This document shows positions 1-7,690 of a stretch of 17,081 nucleotides of DNA, piece by piece; position 1 is the stretch's first letter, and each line of letters begins with the position of its first letter. Source of the DNA: CAYNVS01 sp964400725 (lineage in GTDB: Bacteria > Myxococcota_A > SURF-8 > CAYNVS01); NCBI GenBank assembly GCA_964400725.1, contig CAYNVS010000053.1:1-17081 (forward strand), in the 5' to 3' direction. Under the pieces are notes generated by a model that saw nothing but the letters and a program-made list of their open reading frames with translations, did not search any database and had not been told where the DNA came from. A program made the translations under genes and the position numbers.

Positions 1-684
1 GAAAGACGGCCAAGAAATCCGCTCTCCCGGAAACCATCCCATTGCGCTCGCCGCGTCAGTAACGACTTCGTTAAGAATGGTTATCTGGCCGCTGAACGTC
101 TCGTCGTTGAAATCGCCCATCAATACGAGTCTGGGAACCGGATCCTTCGAGAGGAATTCGTCTACAAATTTGCGGCATTCCAGCGATCCGTCAACGTCCC
201 AGCTAAGATGAGTCGCGTAATAAGAAAATTCAACGCCGCCAACGACGGTAGTCGCATGGTTGAACTGGCGCGTTCCGCGCAAATTTACGGTTTCGGCGTT
301 TTTAAGTTCGGTTTTACTGAACAGAACGACGTCCCGCCCTTGATAATAAGGCAGACCGGATTTTTCCGCAAAAACTTCGCGAAACGAGTCGGGACATTCC
401 TCGATAGCCAAAACGTCAAGATCGAGCGGCTTTAAAAAGGCCGCAATTTCGTCCGCCGTCGCGTAATGACCGCCGTAAATATTGAGCGTCATAGCCTTGA
501 TTTCAACGCCGTCGGGGAGTTCTACGACAATGGGTTCTTTCGGCTGCAAAACCAAATCGGCCGGTTTTACGTCCGCGGCGATTTTAGTATATACCTTTTT
601 TTCATTCGAGCCGCCGGACGAGCATCCGAAAAACGCTCCCGCCGCAATAGCCGCAATAGCCGCAAATATAATTTTATTGCGCAT
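1..684 (-). CDS. Endonuclease/exonuclease/phosphatase-family lipoprotein, 3' end beyond the window
   Basis: The minus strand is open without a stop from an ATG at 684 to the window edge (228 codons seen), so the C-terminus is missing. The protein starts MRNKIIFAAIAAIAAG and has a hydrophobic segment ending in FFGC, which puts a lipid-modified cysteine at residue 21. The lipobox is slightly atypical, with Phe at -3. The mature part carries landmarks of the DNase I-like EEP fold: a TLNIYGG strand, an IEECPDSF segment with the conserved Glu, an ATHLSWD strand, and the metal-site motif MGDFND near residue 202. This family includes nucleases, phosphodiesterases and sphingomyelinase-like phosphatases. 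The missing C-terminus, with the final catalytic His, prevents a substrate call. An AGG lies 8 nt before the ATG. The gene is divergent from the 884-2044 gene. Family call is firm, substrate unknown. Confidence 0.85.
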   Translation of the reverse strand, partial: MRNKIIFAAIAAIAAGAFFGCSSGGSNEKKVYTKIAADVKPADLVLQPKEPIVVELPDGVEIKAMTLNIYGGHYATADEIAAFLKPLDLDVLAIEECPDSFREVFAEKSGLPYYQGRDVVLFSKTELKNAETVNLRGTRQFNHATTVVGGVEFSYYATHLSWDVDGSLECRKFVDEFLSKDPVPRLVLMGDFNDETFSGQITILNEVVTDAASAMGWFPGERISWPSF

Positions 685-818
685 GTAATACCTGCTTTTT
701 GTCAAACGATTAATAAAAATTAATGTTGGAAAAAGTTTAAGCCATGCGGGTTTAATCGTAAATCTAAAATTGCAAAAAAAGCAAAAAACTTCTCCGCTCG
801 CGACTTATCAAAGGATGT

Positions 819-847
819 TTGCGCTATTTTTCGTCAGGCGCTATTAT
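819..847 (+). promoter_or_regulatory. Putative sigma70-type promoter of the FGE-like lipoprotein gene
   Basis: TTGCGC at 819-824 and TATTAT at 842-847 are separated by 17 nt. The -10 matches consensus at five of six positions; the -35 is weaker. Predicted transcription would start near 854, about 30 nt before the ATG at 884. The ribosome-binding site aaagagg lies at 871-877. The assignment rests on sequence match only. Confidence 0.4.
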
Positions 848-883
848 CTTTAAAAGAACCGTTAAACAACAAAGAGGTCTTTT

Positions 884-2044
884 ATGAAAAAACGCGCGTT
901 GATTACTTCCTTTATTTTGCCTTTTTTAGCGCTCGCGGCGGCGTTTTTTTCAACAGGCTGCGGACAGGCCGTCGAACGTCAGAAAAATTTTTGGGACGGC
1001 TCTTCTGAAGGCGAAGAAACATCGGAAGAAGCCGCAGCCGAAGACGAACCGGCAGACGCGTCAGACGGCGACGAGACTGAAATCGAAAATATTGAAAACG
1101 AACAACCCGACGCGGAGACGACGGAACTCTTTGACGCCCCAGACTACGAAGAAACTGAATTGGAAGAACCGGACGAAAACTCGGAAGAAGAATTGGAGCA
1201 ACTGCCAAATCTAGATTTTGTAATAATACCGACCGGCGATATTTTATCAAAAAGAATACGCATTGTCGAAGGGCTATTTAATATGGGCTGCAACGAGGAC
1301 TACGACGACGCATGCTCAAACGACGAACTTCCCTACCACGGAACGACGCTGGACGCCTTTGAGATAGACGAAAAAGAAGTTACGCTTGTGCAGTACGCAA
1401 AATGCGTCAGGTCGCGCAAATGCCCTTTCGACGGACTAGAAGTATCCGACGCGGGAGACGAATGGAATTTTGCCTGCGTCTGGGGCAAAAGATCGCATGA
1501 GAATTACCCGATGAACTGCGTGTCTTGGGAACAGGCCGAGGCTTACTGCAAAGCGTACGGGCTGCGCCTGCCTACCGAAGCCGAATGGGAGAAAGCTTCC
1601 CGCGGAGATACGGGATGGAAATACTCTTGGGGCAACGAAGGATTCGACACTTGGGGCAATATCGGCGTCGCGGTGGCAAACGTCGCCGATAAGCAGACTA
1701 AAGAAAAATACGGCGACCTAGTTACATGGGCGGTTTCCTTCTACGACGACGGCAGCGCGTTGACGCAGGCCGGAATGAGTTTTGCAAAAGGGAAATCGCC
1801 TTACGGCGTTTACGACATGATTGGAAACGTATCGGAGTGGTGCTCCGACTGGTACGGCGACCGGTATTATTCCGCGGCCGATTCGAGGAACAACCCCAAA
1901 GGGCCTGCCGAAGGAGAATTAAAAATTATTAGAGGCGGCTCCTGGCGCGAGCGTCTCAGCGGAGACCGTACAAGCGCGCGTTTCAAGCGTCCTCCTAAGC
2001 GACGTTTCGACGACGTAGGGTTTCGCTGCGCAAAAAGCCTTTAA
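884..2044 (+). CDS. Lipoprotein with FGE-sulfatase (SUMF1-like) domain lacking the FGE catalytic cysteines
   Basis: A 386-residue protein. Residues 1-26 are a lipoprotein signal with lipobox STGC (Cys26). Residues 38-108 are a highly acidic Glu/Asp linker. Residues 125-384 form a formylglycine-generating-enzyme-like fold, shown by LPTEAEWEKASRG (229-241), YDMIGNVSEW (310-319), IIRGGSW (348-354) and VGFRCAK near the end. In true FGE the segment after GGS holds two active-site cysteines; here the aligned positions are Glu356 and Asp361, so sulfatase activation is unlikely. The domain family also contains non-FGE oxidases, binding proteins and surface lipoproteins. Several other cysteines (136, 144, 174, 180, 198, 212, 222, 320) could form disulfides, fitting an exported location. 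A clear Shine-Dalgarno sits 6 nt before the ATG. Specific role unknown. Confidence 0.9.
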   Translation: MKKRALITSFILPFLALAAAFFSTGCGQAVERQKNFWDGSSEGEETSEEAAAEDEPADASDGDETEIENIENEQPDAETTELFDAPDYEETELEEPDENSEEELEQLPNLDFVIIPTGDILSKRIRIVEGLFNMGCNEDYDDACSNDELPYHGTTLDAFEIDEKEVTLVQYAKCVRSRKCPFDGLEVSDAGDEWNFACVWGKRSHENYPMNCVSWEQAEAYCKAYGLRLPTEAEWEKASRGDTGWKYSWGNEGFDTWGNIGVAVANVADKQTKEKYGDLVTWAVSFYDDGSALTQAGMSFAKGKSPYGVYDMIGNVSEWCSDWYGDRYYSAADSRNNPKGPAEGELKIIRGGSWRERLSGDRTSARFKRPPKRRFDDVGFRCAKSL

Positions 2045-2071
2045 TCATTTATTATAGTTGCCCGCGACTTG

Positions 2072-2094
2072 CGTCCGTTAATCGGACGGCGTTT
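2072..2094 (+). terminator. Weak hairpin after the FGE-like gene, possible terminator
   Basis: CGTCCG (2072-2077) and CGGACG (2083-2088) pair around a 5-nt TTAAT loop, 27 nt past the stop codon. Only three T residues follow (2092-2094), so intrinsic termination would be inefficient. It may be a partial terminator or a chance hairpin. Confidence 0.3.
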
Positions 2095-2113
2095 CGCTCG
2101 TAATTTTCTTGTG

Positions 2114-2140
2114 TTGACTTAAACCGTTTAAAGGTATATT
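2114..2140 (+). promoter_or_regulatory. Putative promoter of rocD
   Basis: TTGACT at 2114-2119 (five of six to consensus) precedes TATATT at 2135-2140 (five of six). The 15-nt spacer is shorter than ideal; a 17-nt spacing gives the weaker TATTTA. The site lies about 55 nt before the chosen ATG. Confidence 0.35.
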
Positions 2141-2194
2141 TACTTTTTTCGGCGCTTTTGCCCTTTGCATCGTCGCACGAAAGGAGTTAAAAAC

Positions 2195-3406
2195 ATGACC
2201 GAAAAATCCAAAAGCATGGAACTTATCGAGCTTGAGAAGAAATATCTCGCGCCCAACTACAAACCGCTAGACGTCGTTATTTCAAAAGGAAAAGGCGTCT
2301 GGGTTTACGACGCGGACGGCGCGAAATACATGGATTTCCTCGCCGCATACTCGGCGTTGAATCAAGGCTATTGCCACAAACGCATCCTCAAAGCGGCAAT
2401 CGAGCAGATGAAAAGCGTTACGCTCACGTCGCGCGCTTTCCGCAACGACCAGCTGCCCTTGTGGGGCAAGGAGATATGCGAACTGCTCGGCTACGAAATG
2501 ATTTTGCCGATGAACACGGGAGCCGAGGCGGTCGAAACGGCTCTTAAAGCGGCGCGCAGATGGGGCTACAAATATAAGAACATTCCCGAAGGCAAAGCCG
2601 AAATAATCGTATGCGAAGGAAACTTCCACGGACGCACGACCACCATCGTCAGCTTTTCCACCGACGAAGAATACAAACAAGGGTTCGGTCCTTTTACTCC
2701 GGGGTTCAAGGTTATACCCTACGGCGACGCCGACGCTCTGAGAAACGCCGTTACGCCCAATACGGTCGCCTTCCTCTTCGAGCCGATTCAGGGCGAATCC
2801 GGCGTTAAAATACCGAAGGACGGCTTTATTAAGGAAGTACGCAAGATTTGCGACGACAACAAAATGCTTATGATCGCCGACGAAATTCAATCCGGTCTAG
2901 GCCGTACGGGCAAGCTGCTGGCCTGCTGGCACGAAGACGTTAAGCCCGATATGGTAACGCTGGGCAAAGCGCTTTCCGGCGGCTTCTATCCGGTGTCGGC
3001 GGTTGTAGCGAGCAAAGAGATATTGACGGTGTTCGATCCCGGCAGCCACGGCTCGACTTACGGCGGAAATCCGCTGGCGGCGGCGATTTCCCGCGAGGCC
3101 ATGCGCGTGCTGACAGAGGAAAAACTCGTAGAGCGCGCGGAAGAGCTCGGCAAATGGTTCTTCGGCAAGCTGCGCAAAATCAAGAGCAAACGCGTCAAAG
3201 AAATTCGCGGACGCGGCTTGTGGTTCGGCATCGACCTTTACCCGGAAGCGGGCGGAGCGCGTAAATTCGCCGAGGCTCTGATGAAAGAAGGGCTTTTAGT
3301 AAAGGAAACTCATACGCACACGCTGCGCCTTGCGCCCCCTCTGACCATTACTAAGAAAGAGCTGACCGACGCTTACAACATCCTGAAAAAAGTTCTGGAA
3401 GCGTAA
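2195..3406 (+). CDS. rocD: Ornithine--oxo-acid aminotransferase (RocD/OAT)
   Basis: PLP-dependent class III aminotransferase of 403 residues, the usual length for bacterial ornithine aminotransferase. It moves the delta-amino group of ornithine to 2-oxoglutarate, giving glutamate semialdehyde/pyrroline-5-carboxylate and glutamate, in cytosolic arginine and ornithine catabolism or proline formation. OAT hallmarks run in order: MDFLAAYSALNQGYCH, TLTSRAFRND, LPMNTGAEAVETALKAARRWG, GNFHGRTTT, GFGPFTPGF, FLFEPIQGESGV, IADEIQSGLGRTG, then LGKALSGGFYPVSAV with the PLP lysine at residue 258, and HGSTYGGNPLA. The ATG at 2195 is chosen over an in-frame TTG at 2165 because AAGGAG (2181-2186) lies 8 nt before it. 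The N-terminus MELIELEKKYLAPNY matches the family's start. Class III relatives such as acetylornithine aminotransferase fit these motifs less well. Confidence 0.95.
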   Translation: MTEKSKSMELIELEKKYLAPNYKPLDVVISKGKGVWVYDADGAKYMDFLAAYSALNQGYCHKRILKAAIEQMKSVTLTSRAFRNDQLPLWGKEICELLGYEMILPMNTGAEAVETALKAARRWGYKYKNIPEGKAEIIVCEGNFHGRTTTIVSFSTDEEYKQGFGPFTPGFKVIPYGDADALRNAVTPNTVAFLFEPIQGESGVKIPKDGFIKEVRKICDDNKMLMIADEIQSGLGRTGKLLACWHEDVKPDMVTLGKALSGGFYPVSAVVASKEILTVFDPGSHGSTYGGNPLAAAISREAMRVLTEEKLVERAEELGKWFFGKLRKIKSKRVKEIRGRGLWFGIDLYPEAGGARKFAEALMKEGLLVKETHTHTLRLAPPLTITKKELTDAYNILKKVLEA

Positions 3407-3430
3407 ACAAAAAAATAATAACTCGGTATA

Positions 3431-3456
3431 AGCGGGCGGCAATGCCCGCTTTTTTT
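3431..3456 (+). terminator. Intrinsic terminator of rocD
   Basis: A 7-bp stem AGCGGGC (3431-3437) / GCCCGCT (3444-3450) with a 6-nt loop is followed by a run of T residues to 3456. It lies 25 nt after the rocD stop codon. This is a textbook rho-independent terminator and separates rocD from the methyltransferase gene. Confidence 0.9.
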
Positions 3457-3495
3457 ATTTAAGCTGGAAATATAACGCGAAACGAAACCTTAAAA

Positions 3496-4350
3496 ATGAA
3501 ATACAAAACGCTTTCGGATATTCTTACGCGCCCCCTCCCGCCGAAACCTTGGAGCGAAGGAGAAAAAATACCTTGGAACGACGATGCGTTCAGCTCGCGA
3601 ATGCTGAATGAACACCTTACGCAAAGTCACAACTTAGCCAGCCGCAGGTTTGAAATCATCGACAAGCAGGTAAAATGGATTTATGCAGCCGCTCTTAAAG
3701 GTCGCCCCGGCCTCGTCCTAGATATGGGATGCGGCCCAGGGCTTTACGCCGAGCGTCTCGCCCGCTTCGGCTGTCGCGTCGTAGGCATCGACTTTTCGCC
3801 CGCGTCGATAAGCTACGCGCGCGAAACGGCCGCAGCATACGGACTTGACTGCGATTACATACTCGGCGATTTGCGCAAAACCCCGTTCGGCGAAAGCTTC
3901 GACGCGGCTATTTTCTTATACGGCGAATTCAACGTCTTCCGCGCCGAAGAAGCTAAGCTGCTGCTGGCAAAGGCTTTTTCGGCCTTAAAACCCGGCGGCG
4001 TTTTATTAATCGAACCGCACGAGAAATCTATGGTTGAATTTATCGGACGAACGCCGAGCGAATGGAGCGCGCGCGAAAGCGGACTTTTCTCGGAAAAGCC
4101 GCACCTGCTTCTTACCGAACATTTTTACGACGAGCAAAGCAAAACAGCGACGACGAGATACTTTACGGTAATTCTCGCGACCGGCGAAACGACGTCTTGC
4201 GCCGAAACGATGAAAGCCTACGACGAGCCGGAATACTTCGCCATGCTTCAAGCCGCTGGATTCGAGGAAATAACGCGGCGTTCTTGTATGGGATTTTGCG
4301 ACGAAACAGCGCAAAAAGGATTGTTCGTTCTATCCGCCCGCAAACCTTGA
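3496..4350 (+). CDS. Class I SAM-dependent methyltransferase
   Basis: A 284-residue soluble protein with a Rossmann-type methyltransferase core. Motif I is VLDMGCGPGLYAERL (residues 74-88), the acidic residue after strand beta-2 is Asp99 in VVGIDFSP, a GDL lies at 124-126, and the post-motif LKPGGVLLIEPHE follows near 165. The N-terminal lead RMLNEHLTQSHNLASRR precedes the core in a set of bacterial methyltransferases of unassigned substrate. No signal peptide or membrane segment is seen, so it is cytosolic. No convincing Shine-Dalgarno precedes the ATG, and only a TATAAC at 3471-3476 hints at a promoter. It is convergent with the next gene, with 7 nt between the two stop codons and no room for a separate terminator. 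Substrate not recognisable. Confidence 0.88.
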   Translation: MKYKTLSDILTRPLPPKPWSEGEKIPWNDDAFSSRMLNEHLTQSHNLASRRFEIIDKQVKWIYAAALKGRPGLVLDMGCGPGLYAERLARFGCRVVGIDFSPASISYARETAAAYGLDCDYILGDLRKTPFGESFDAAIFLYGEFNVFRAEEAKLLLAKAFSALKPGGVLLIEPHEKSMVEFIGRTPSEWSARESGLFSEKPHLLLTEHFYDEQSKTATTRYFTVILATGETTSCAETMKAYDEPEYFAMLQAAGFEEITRRSCMGFCDETAQKGLFVLSARKP

Positions 4351-4357
4351 ACGGTAA

Positions 4358-6532
4358 TTATACTCCGAGTTTTTTGGCCAAAATTAGAGTCTGGAAGGCG
4401 GCGGAAATTATTTTGCGTAAATCCTTCGCAAACTGGAAAGACATGTCGGTAGTTTCCCCGGCAGCCCAGTCCATATAGAATAATCCGATGGGCTTTTCCT
4501 TGATGTGAATCGGAATTACCGCTACCTTTGCGGGCTTTGCGCCGAAATGTTTTGAAAGCTCGGCTATCGCGTCGTCGTCGAACGGCTCGCCCATGTAAGG
4601 AGCGATAGTCTCTACGGCGGAACGGAACAGAGAAATGAGCGATAAATCTATTTTTAAAATTTTGCTCTTATCGTCTCCGCCTTCCAAACCAAAACTTTTA
4701 AAACCGGAAGCCGATTTGCCCTTAATTGAGAAAAATACCACTTTGCCCGCAAAAGCCGACAAAAATTTCAAACACGCTTCGATTATTTCGTCTCTCGTCG
4801 CCGCTTCCGTCAACGTCGAGTTCAAATCGCTTAAGAGCGCGTCCGGATCAAACCCTCCCGCCGCCGGTTCGGTTGAACGAGGCGCCAGCGAAACAACCGT
4901 AGCCGGTTCCGCTTTAAATTCAGGTTTAAGTTCGGTCTTAGGTTCTGGTTCGGGTTTGGGTTTGAGTTCGCTTTTTAACTCCGGCTGCGCTTCGGTTTTT
5001 TCTTCAACCTGCGGCTCGACTTTAAGTTCAACCGAAGGAGAGGCTTCGACCCGCGCTTTTTTAGGCGGCTCTTCGAGTTTAGGCTCTTCCCTTTTTTCGC
5101 TTTTACGAACCGTTTTGCGTTGGGGTTCAGGCTCTTTTGTCGGTTCCGGCTTTAATGCGGCTTTTTCAAACGTTTCGGTAACCTGACGCGGTCGAACGTC
5201 GATAGTAGTCTTCGCGTCGTCGGACAATCTCATATCCGCGGGCGCGCCGTCTATTTCCGCGTTCAATTTCTTTTTAAGTTCCACAAGCGGAGAACCGTTT
5301 GGAAGCGTAATTTGCACGACCTTTATTTCCGGCTCGGCCGGGAAAGATTCCAAAGACGGTTCAGACGGCGTTGTTTCGACTTCTTCCGATTTGGTTTCCT
5401 TAACCTCTTCGTTCAGATCTAAGGTCTGCTCTTCGCCAAAATCGAGCGCGTTATCGACGAAAGAATCTACTTCTTTGTCGAAACTTCCGGTCTTGGTTTC
5501 AAACGGGCGTTTAATCGTCTTCGACTCGATTTCAATCTCATTGATGGCGGTTATAGGCTCGTCATCGGGCTCTTCGCCCTTTTTCGAGGCTTCTACTACG
5601 AATATCGTCTCAAATTTTTCGTTAATCTGCTCCGGAGTCTGAAGGCTTTTTTCTTTGTTGGAATAAACCTCAAAAGGCGGAATTGTATCGGCGGAGCTTA
5701 AATTTTTTACAGAGACTCTGGCGTCGGCGTAATCCTGCGGCTTAATCAACTCTATTTTATCTTCGATGTCCGGCTCTTCGGTGCGCGAATCGCCTCTCGC
5801 TCTTTCCGATTTCTTGTAGAGTTCCACCTGTTCGGCGTCTTGCGCGTATTCGACTTCCTCCTCCAATAAAAGCGCGTCGTCTGAAATCGCGCGGTCGAGC
5901 TTGTTCGCTACGTTCTGCCTTCTCGCAAAATTATGCCCTTGGTCGTATAGCGAGCGAGGCCCTATCGCGCCTGAATCGCCGCTTCCAGCCGACGAAAGTT
6001 TGGAGCTTTTTCTCGACGACGAAAGCGCCGCGGCCTCTCTGCCGGTCGGCTTCAACTTTTCAAACTTCGACATAAGACTGTCGGGAACTTCTAAATTCGG
6101 AATTTCTATCGAATAATATTTTGCCATTGCGTCGCAAAAAGCGTTGTGGCGAACCACGACCGGCTTTATTGCATAGCCCGTAAACAGGTGCAAAATGCGA
6201 AACGCGGCCGTTTCGGCGGGCGGCCTGACGGCTAATAAAAGCTGATTTTGTTTAATCCCTACGGGAATTACGGAATACTGAGCGGCAATGTCCCGCGGAA
6301 CGAGCCGAACGACTCTGTTCGGTATTCGCTTTAACATGTCTTCGTTGATTCTTTCAACGCCGTAAAAACTCTGAACCGCTTTTAGGTAATCTTCCTCGTC
6401 GTAATAACCGAGGCGGACGAGGTTCAAGGCGAGCGAGTCGGGAAAGGCTTGATAAATTTCAAGGGCGTTGGCCAGCTGCCAACGCTTAACCGCCTTTTCT
6501 TGCGCGAGATACAATACCAGCTCTTTACACAT
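4358..6532 (-). CDS. GspE N-terminal (MshEN-type) domain protein with long charged linker and C-terminal GAF-like domain
   Basis: 724 residues with no signal peptide or membrane helix, so probably cytoplasmic. Residues 1-145 resemble the N-terminal domain of type II secretion/type IV pilus ATPases (GspE/PilB): LALNLVRLGYYDEEDYLKAV, then IPNRVVRLVPRDIAAQYSVIPVG, and LLLAVRPP. In some relatives this domain binds cyclic di-GMP or docks to membrane partners. The ATPase part, with its Walker A motif, is absent. Residues 150-560 are low complexity; 458-545 are rich in Lys-Pro-Glu repeats such as PKPEPEPKTELKPEFKAEP. Residues 562-724 look like a GAF-type sensor: VVFFSIKGKSASG, then AVIPIHIKEKPIGLFYMDWA, then a long helix. 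The start is supported by the domain beginning at once, though the Shine-Dalgarno is weak. It has its own promoter downstream of tsaD. Specific partner unknown; a signalling or scaffold role is inferred. Confidence 0.82.
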   Translation of the reverse strand: MCKELVLYLAQEKAVKRWQLANALEIYQAFPDSLALNLVRLGYYDEEDYLKAVQSFYGVERINEDMLKRIPNRVVRLVPRDIAAQYSVIPVGIKQNQLLLAVRPPAETAAFRILHLFTGYAIKPVVVRHNAFCDAMAKYYSIEIPNLEVPDSLMSKFEKLKPTGREAAALSSSRKSSKLSSAGSGDSGAIGPRSLYDQGHNFARRQNVANKLDRAISDDALLLEEEVEYAQDAEQVELYKKSERARGDSRTEEPDIEDKIELIKPQDYADARVSVKNLSSADTIPPFEVYSNKEKSLQTPEQINEKFETIFVVEASKKGEEPDDEPITAINEIEIESKTIKRPFETKTGSFDKEVDSFVDNALDFGEEQTLDLNEEVKETKSEEVETTPSEPSLESFPAEPEIKVVQITLPNGSPLVELKKKLNAEIDGAPADMRLSDDAKTTIDVRPRQVTETFEKAALKPEPTKEPEPQRKTVRKSEKREEPKLEEPPKKARVEASPSVELKVEPQVEEKTEAQPELKSELKPKPEPEPKTELKPEFKAEPATVVSLAPRSTEPAAGGFDPDALLSDLNSTLTEAATRDEIIEACLKFLSAFAGKVVFFSIKGKSASGFKSFGLEGGDDKSKILKIDLSLISLFRSAVETIAPYMGEPFDDDAIAELSKHFGAKPAKVAVIPIHIKEKPIGLFYMDWAAGETTDMSFQFAKDLRKIISAAFQTLILAKKLGV

Positions 6533-6572
6533 GGCTTTCGATCTTTTCCGCCTTCTACAAATATTACAAATA

Positions 6573-6601
6573 TATCTAAATTAACTTTTGCCGCGTGTCA
6601 A
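6573..6601 (-). promoter_or_regulatory. Putative promoter of the GspE-N/GAF-like gene
   Basis: Reading the minus strand, a perfect TTGACA (6601-6596) is followed after 17 nt by TAGATA (6578-6573). The -10 is modest, but AT-rich sequence continues through it. Transcription would begin near 6566, about 34 nt before the ATG at 6532. An inverted repeat CCGCG (6591-6595) / CGCGG (6604-6608) flanks the -35 exactly and could be an operator. Confidence 0.45.
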
Positions 6602-6649
6602 GCCGCGGTTGACGAAACGCTAAAATAAAAGGACAAAAGGACATGCACG

Positions 6650-7684
6650 TCAATCTCCTGCCGGAGAGACGCCTTCCGCTCCGAGCGGACGATAAGCCTC
6701 GGCGTTCATAAACAGACTGCTTCTGACTCCGCTAATAAGATACCGCCTTCCAAGAGCCGCCACCATCGCCGCATTGTCCGTGCACAACGACAATGGCGGG
6801 AAAACGGCTTTGACGCCTTTTTCTTCGGCCATTTTGTTAATTGCGAGCCGCGTTCCGGTGTTTGCGGCAACTCCGCCCGCGACTACCAAAGAGCTAAGGC
6901 CGGTGAAGTCCAAAGCCTGTGCGGTTTTAATCGCCAATATTTCGGCGATGGCTTTTTCGACTCCTGCGCAAACGTCATGGACGTCCGTTTCGTTTTGAGG
7001 CGGATTTTTAGCCAGATGCAATCTGACTGCCGTTTTAAGGCCGCTGAAACTGAAATCAAGACTTTCGCGGCTTCGCATCGACTTGGGGAATTCAAACCTG
7101 TTCGGGTCGCCCAATCTGGCCAATTTATCTATAATCGGCCCGCCTGGATAGCCGATGTTAAGCAGTTTGGCCACTTTATCGAACGCCTCGCCCGCCGCGT
7201 CGTCCCGCGTATTGCCCAGCTGCTCGACGTCGCCTACGCCCTTTACTTTAAACAGGCTCGTGTGTCCGCCCGAAACGACGAGCCCGACGTACGGATATTC
7301 GGGTTCCGGCTGATTTTTAATAATATGCGCGGCGTATAGGTGCGCCTCGATGTGATGCGTTCCGACGTAAGGAATTTGCAAAGCCCACGATAAGGATTTG
7401 GCGAATTGAACGCCGACAAGCAGCGCGCCTATCAGGCCGGGTCTTGCTGTAACGGCTATTCCCTGTACGTCTTTCAGCGTCATTCCCGCCTGTTCGAGCG
7501 TCTTATCAAGCAGACTCGGCATCGATTCGAGATGATTTCTGCTCGCTATTTCGGGCACCACTCCGCCGAATCTGGCGTGAATGTCAACTTGGCTGCTTAC
7601 GATGCTCGAAACTATCTCGTTGTTTTCGCGCGCTATCGCCAGCGAGGTTTCGTCGCAGGATGATTCTATTCCGAGGACTATCAT
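6650..7684 (-). CDS. tsaD: tRNA N6-adenosine threonylcarbamoyltransferase TsaD
   Basis: A 344-residue member of the Kae1/Qri7/YgjD family. TsaD, with TsaB and TsaE, transfers threonylcarbamoyl from TC-AMP to A37 of tRNAs that read ANN codons (t6A), in the cytosol. The start MIVLGIESSCDETSLA is the family's canonical N-terminus. The metal-binding HIEAH has His111 and His115 at the same positions as in E. coli. VVSGGHTSL, DDAAGEAFDKVAKLL, GYPGGPIIDKLA, DFSFSGLKTAV, VVAGGVAAN and LCTDNAAM follow in order. It starts 6 nt after the stop of the receiver/TPR gene with no clear Shine-Dalgarno of its own, so translation is probably coupled to that gene. Nothing in it looks degenerate. Confidence 0.98.
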   Translation of the reverse strand: MIVLGIESSCDETSLAIARENNEIVSSIVSSQVDIHARFGGVVPEIASRNHLESMPSLLDKTLEQAGMTLKDVQGIAVTARPGLIGALLVGVQFAKSLSWALQIPYVGTHHIEAHLYAAHIIKNQPEPEYPYVGLVVSGGHTSLFKVKGVGDVEQLGNTRDDAAGEAFDKVAKLLNIGYPGGPIIDKLARLGDPNRFEFPKSMRSRESLDFSFSGLKTAVRLHLAKNPPQNETDVHDVCAGVEKAIAEILAIKTAQALDFTGLSSLVVAGGVAANTGTRLAINKMAEEKGVKAVFPPLSLCTDNAAMVAALGRRYLISGVRSSLFMNAEAYRPLGAEGVSPAGD

Positions 7685-7690
7685 GCGTCG

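Noticed and set aside
685..883. Riboswitch or structured leader in the divergent gap
   Set aside because: The gap is AT-rich with an ATTAAT-AAAA-ATTAAT repeat (709-724) but no recognised aptamer core or paired helices of useful length.
2165..2194. Ten-codon N-terminal extension of rocD from a TTG
   Set aside because: The extension contains the ribosome-binding site of the ATG at 2195 and is not part of the family's N-terminus.
2282..2890. Minus-strand 202-codon open frame inside rocD
   Set aside because: It overlaps a fully conserved aminotransferase coding region; no recognisable domain on the minus strand.
4635..5186. Plus-strand Ser/Gly/Leu-rich open frame of 183 codons
   Set aside because: It is the antisense shadow of the Lys-Pro-Glu-rich linker of the minus-strand GspE-N/GAF gene; its biased composition follows from that repeat, and it has no ribosome-binding site.
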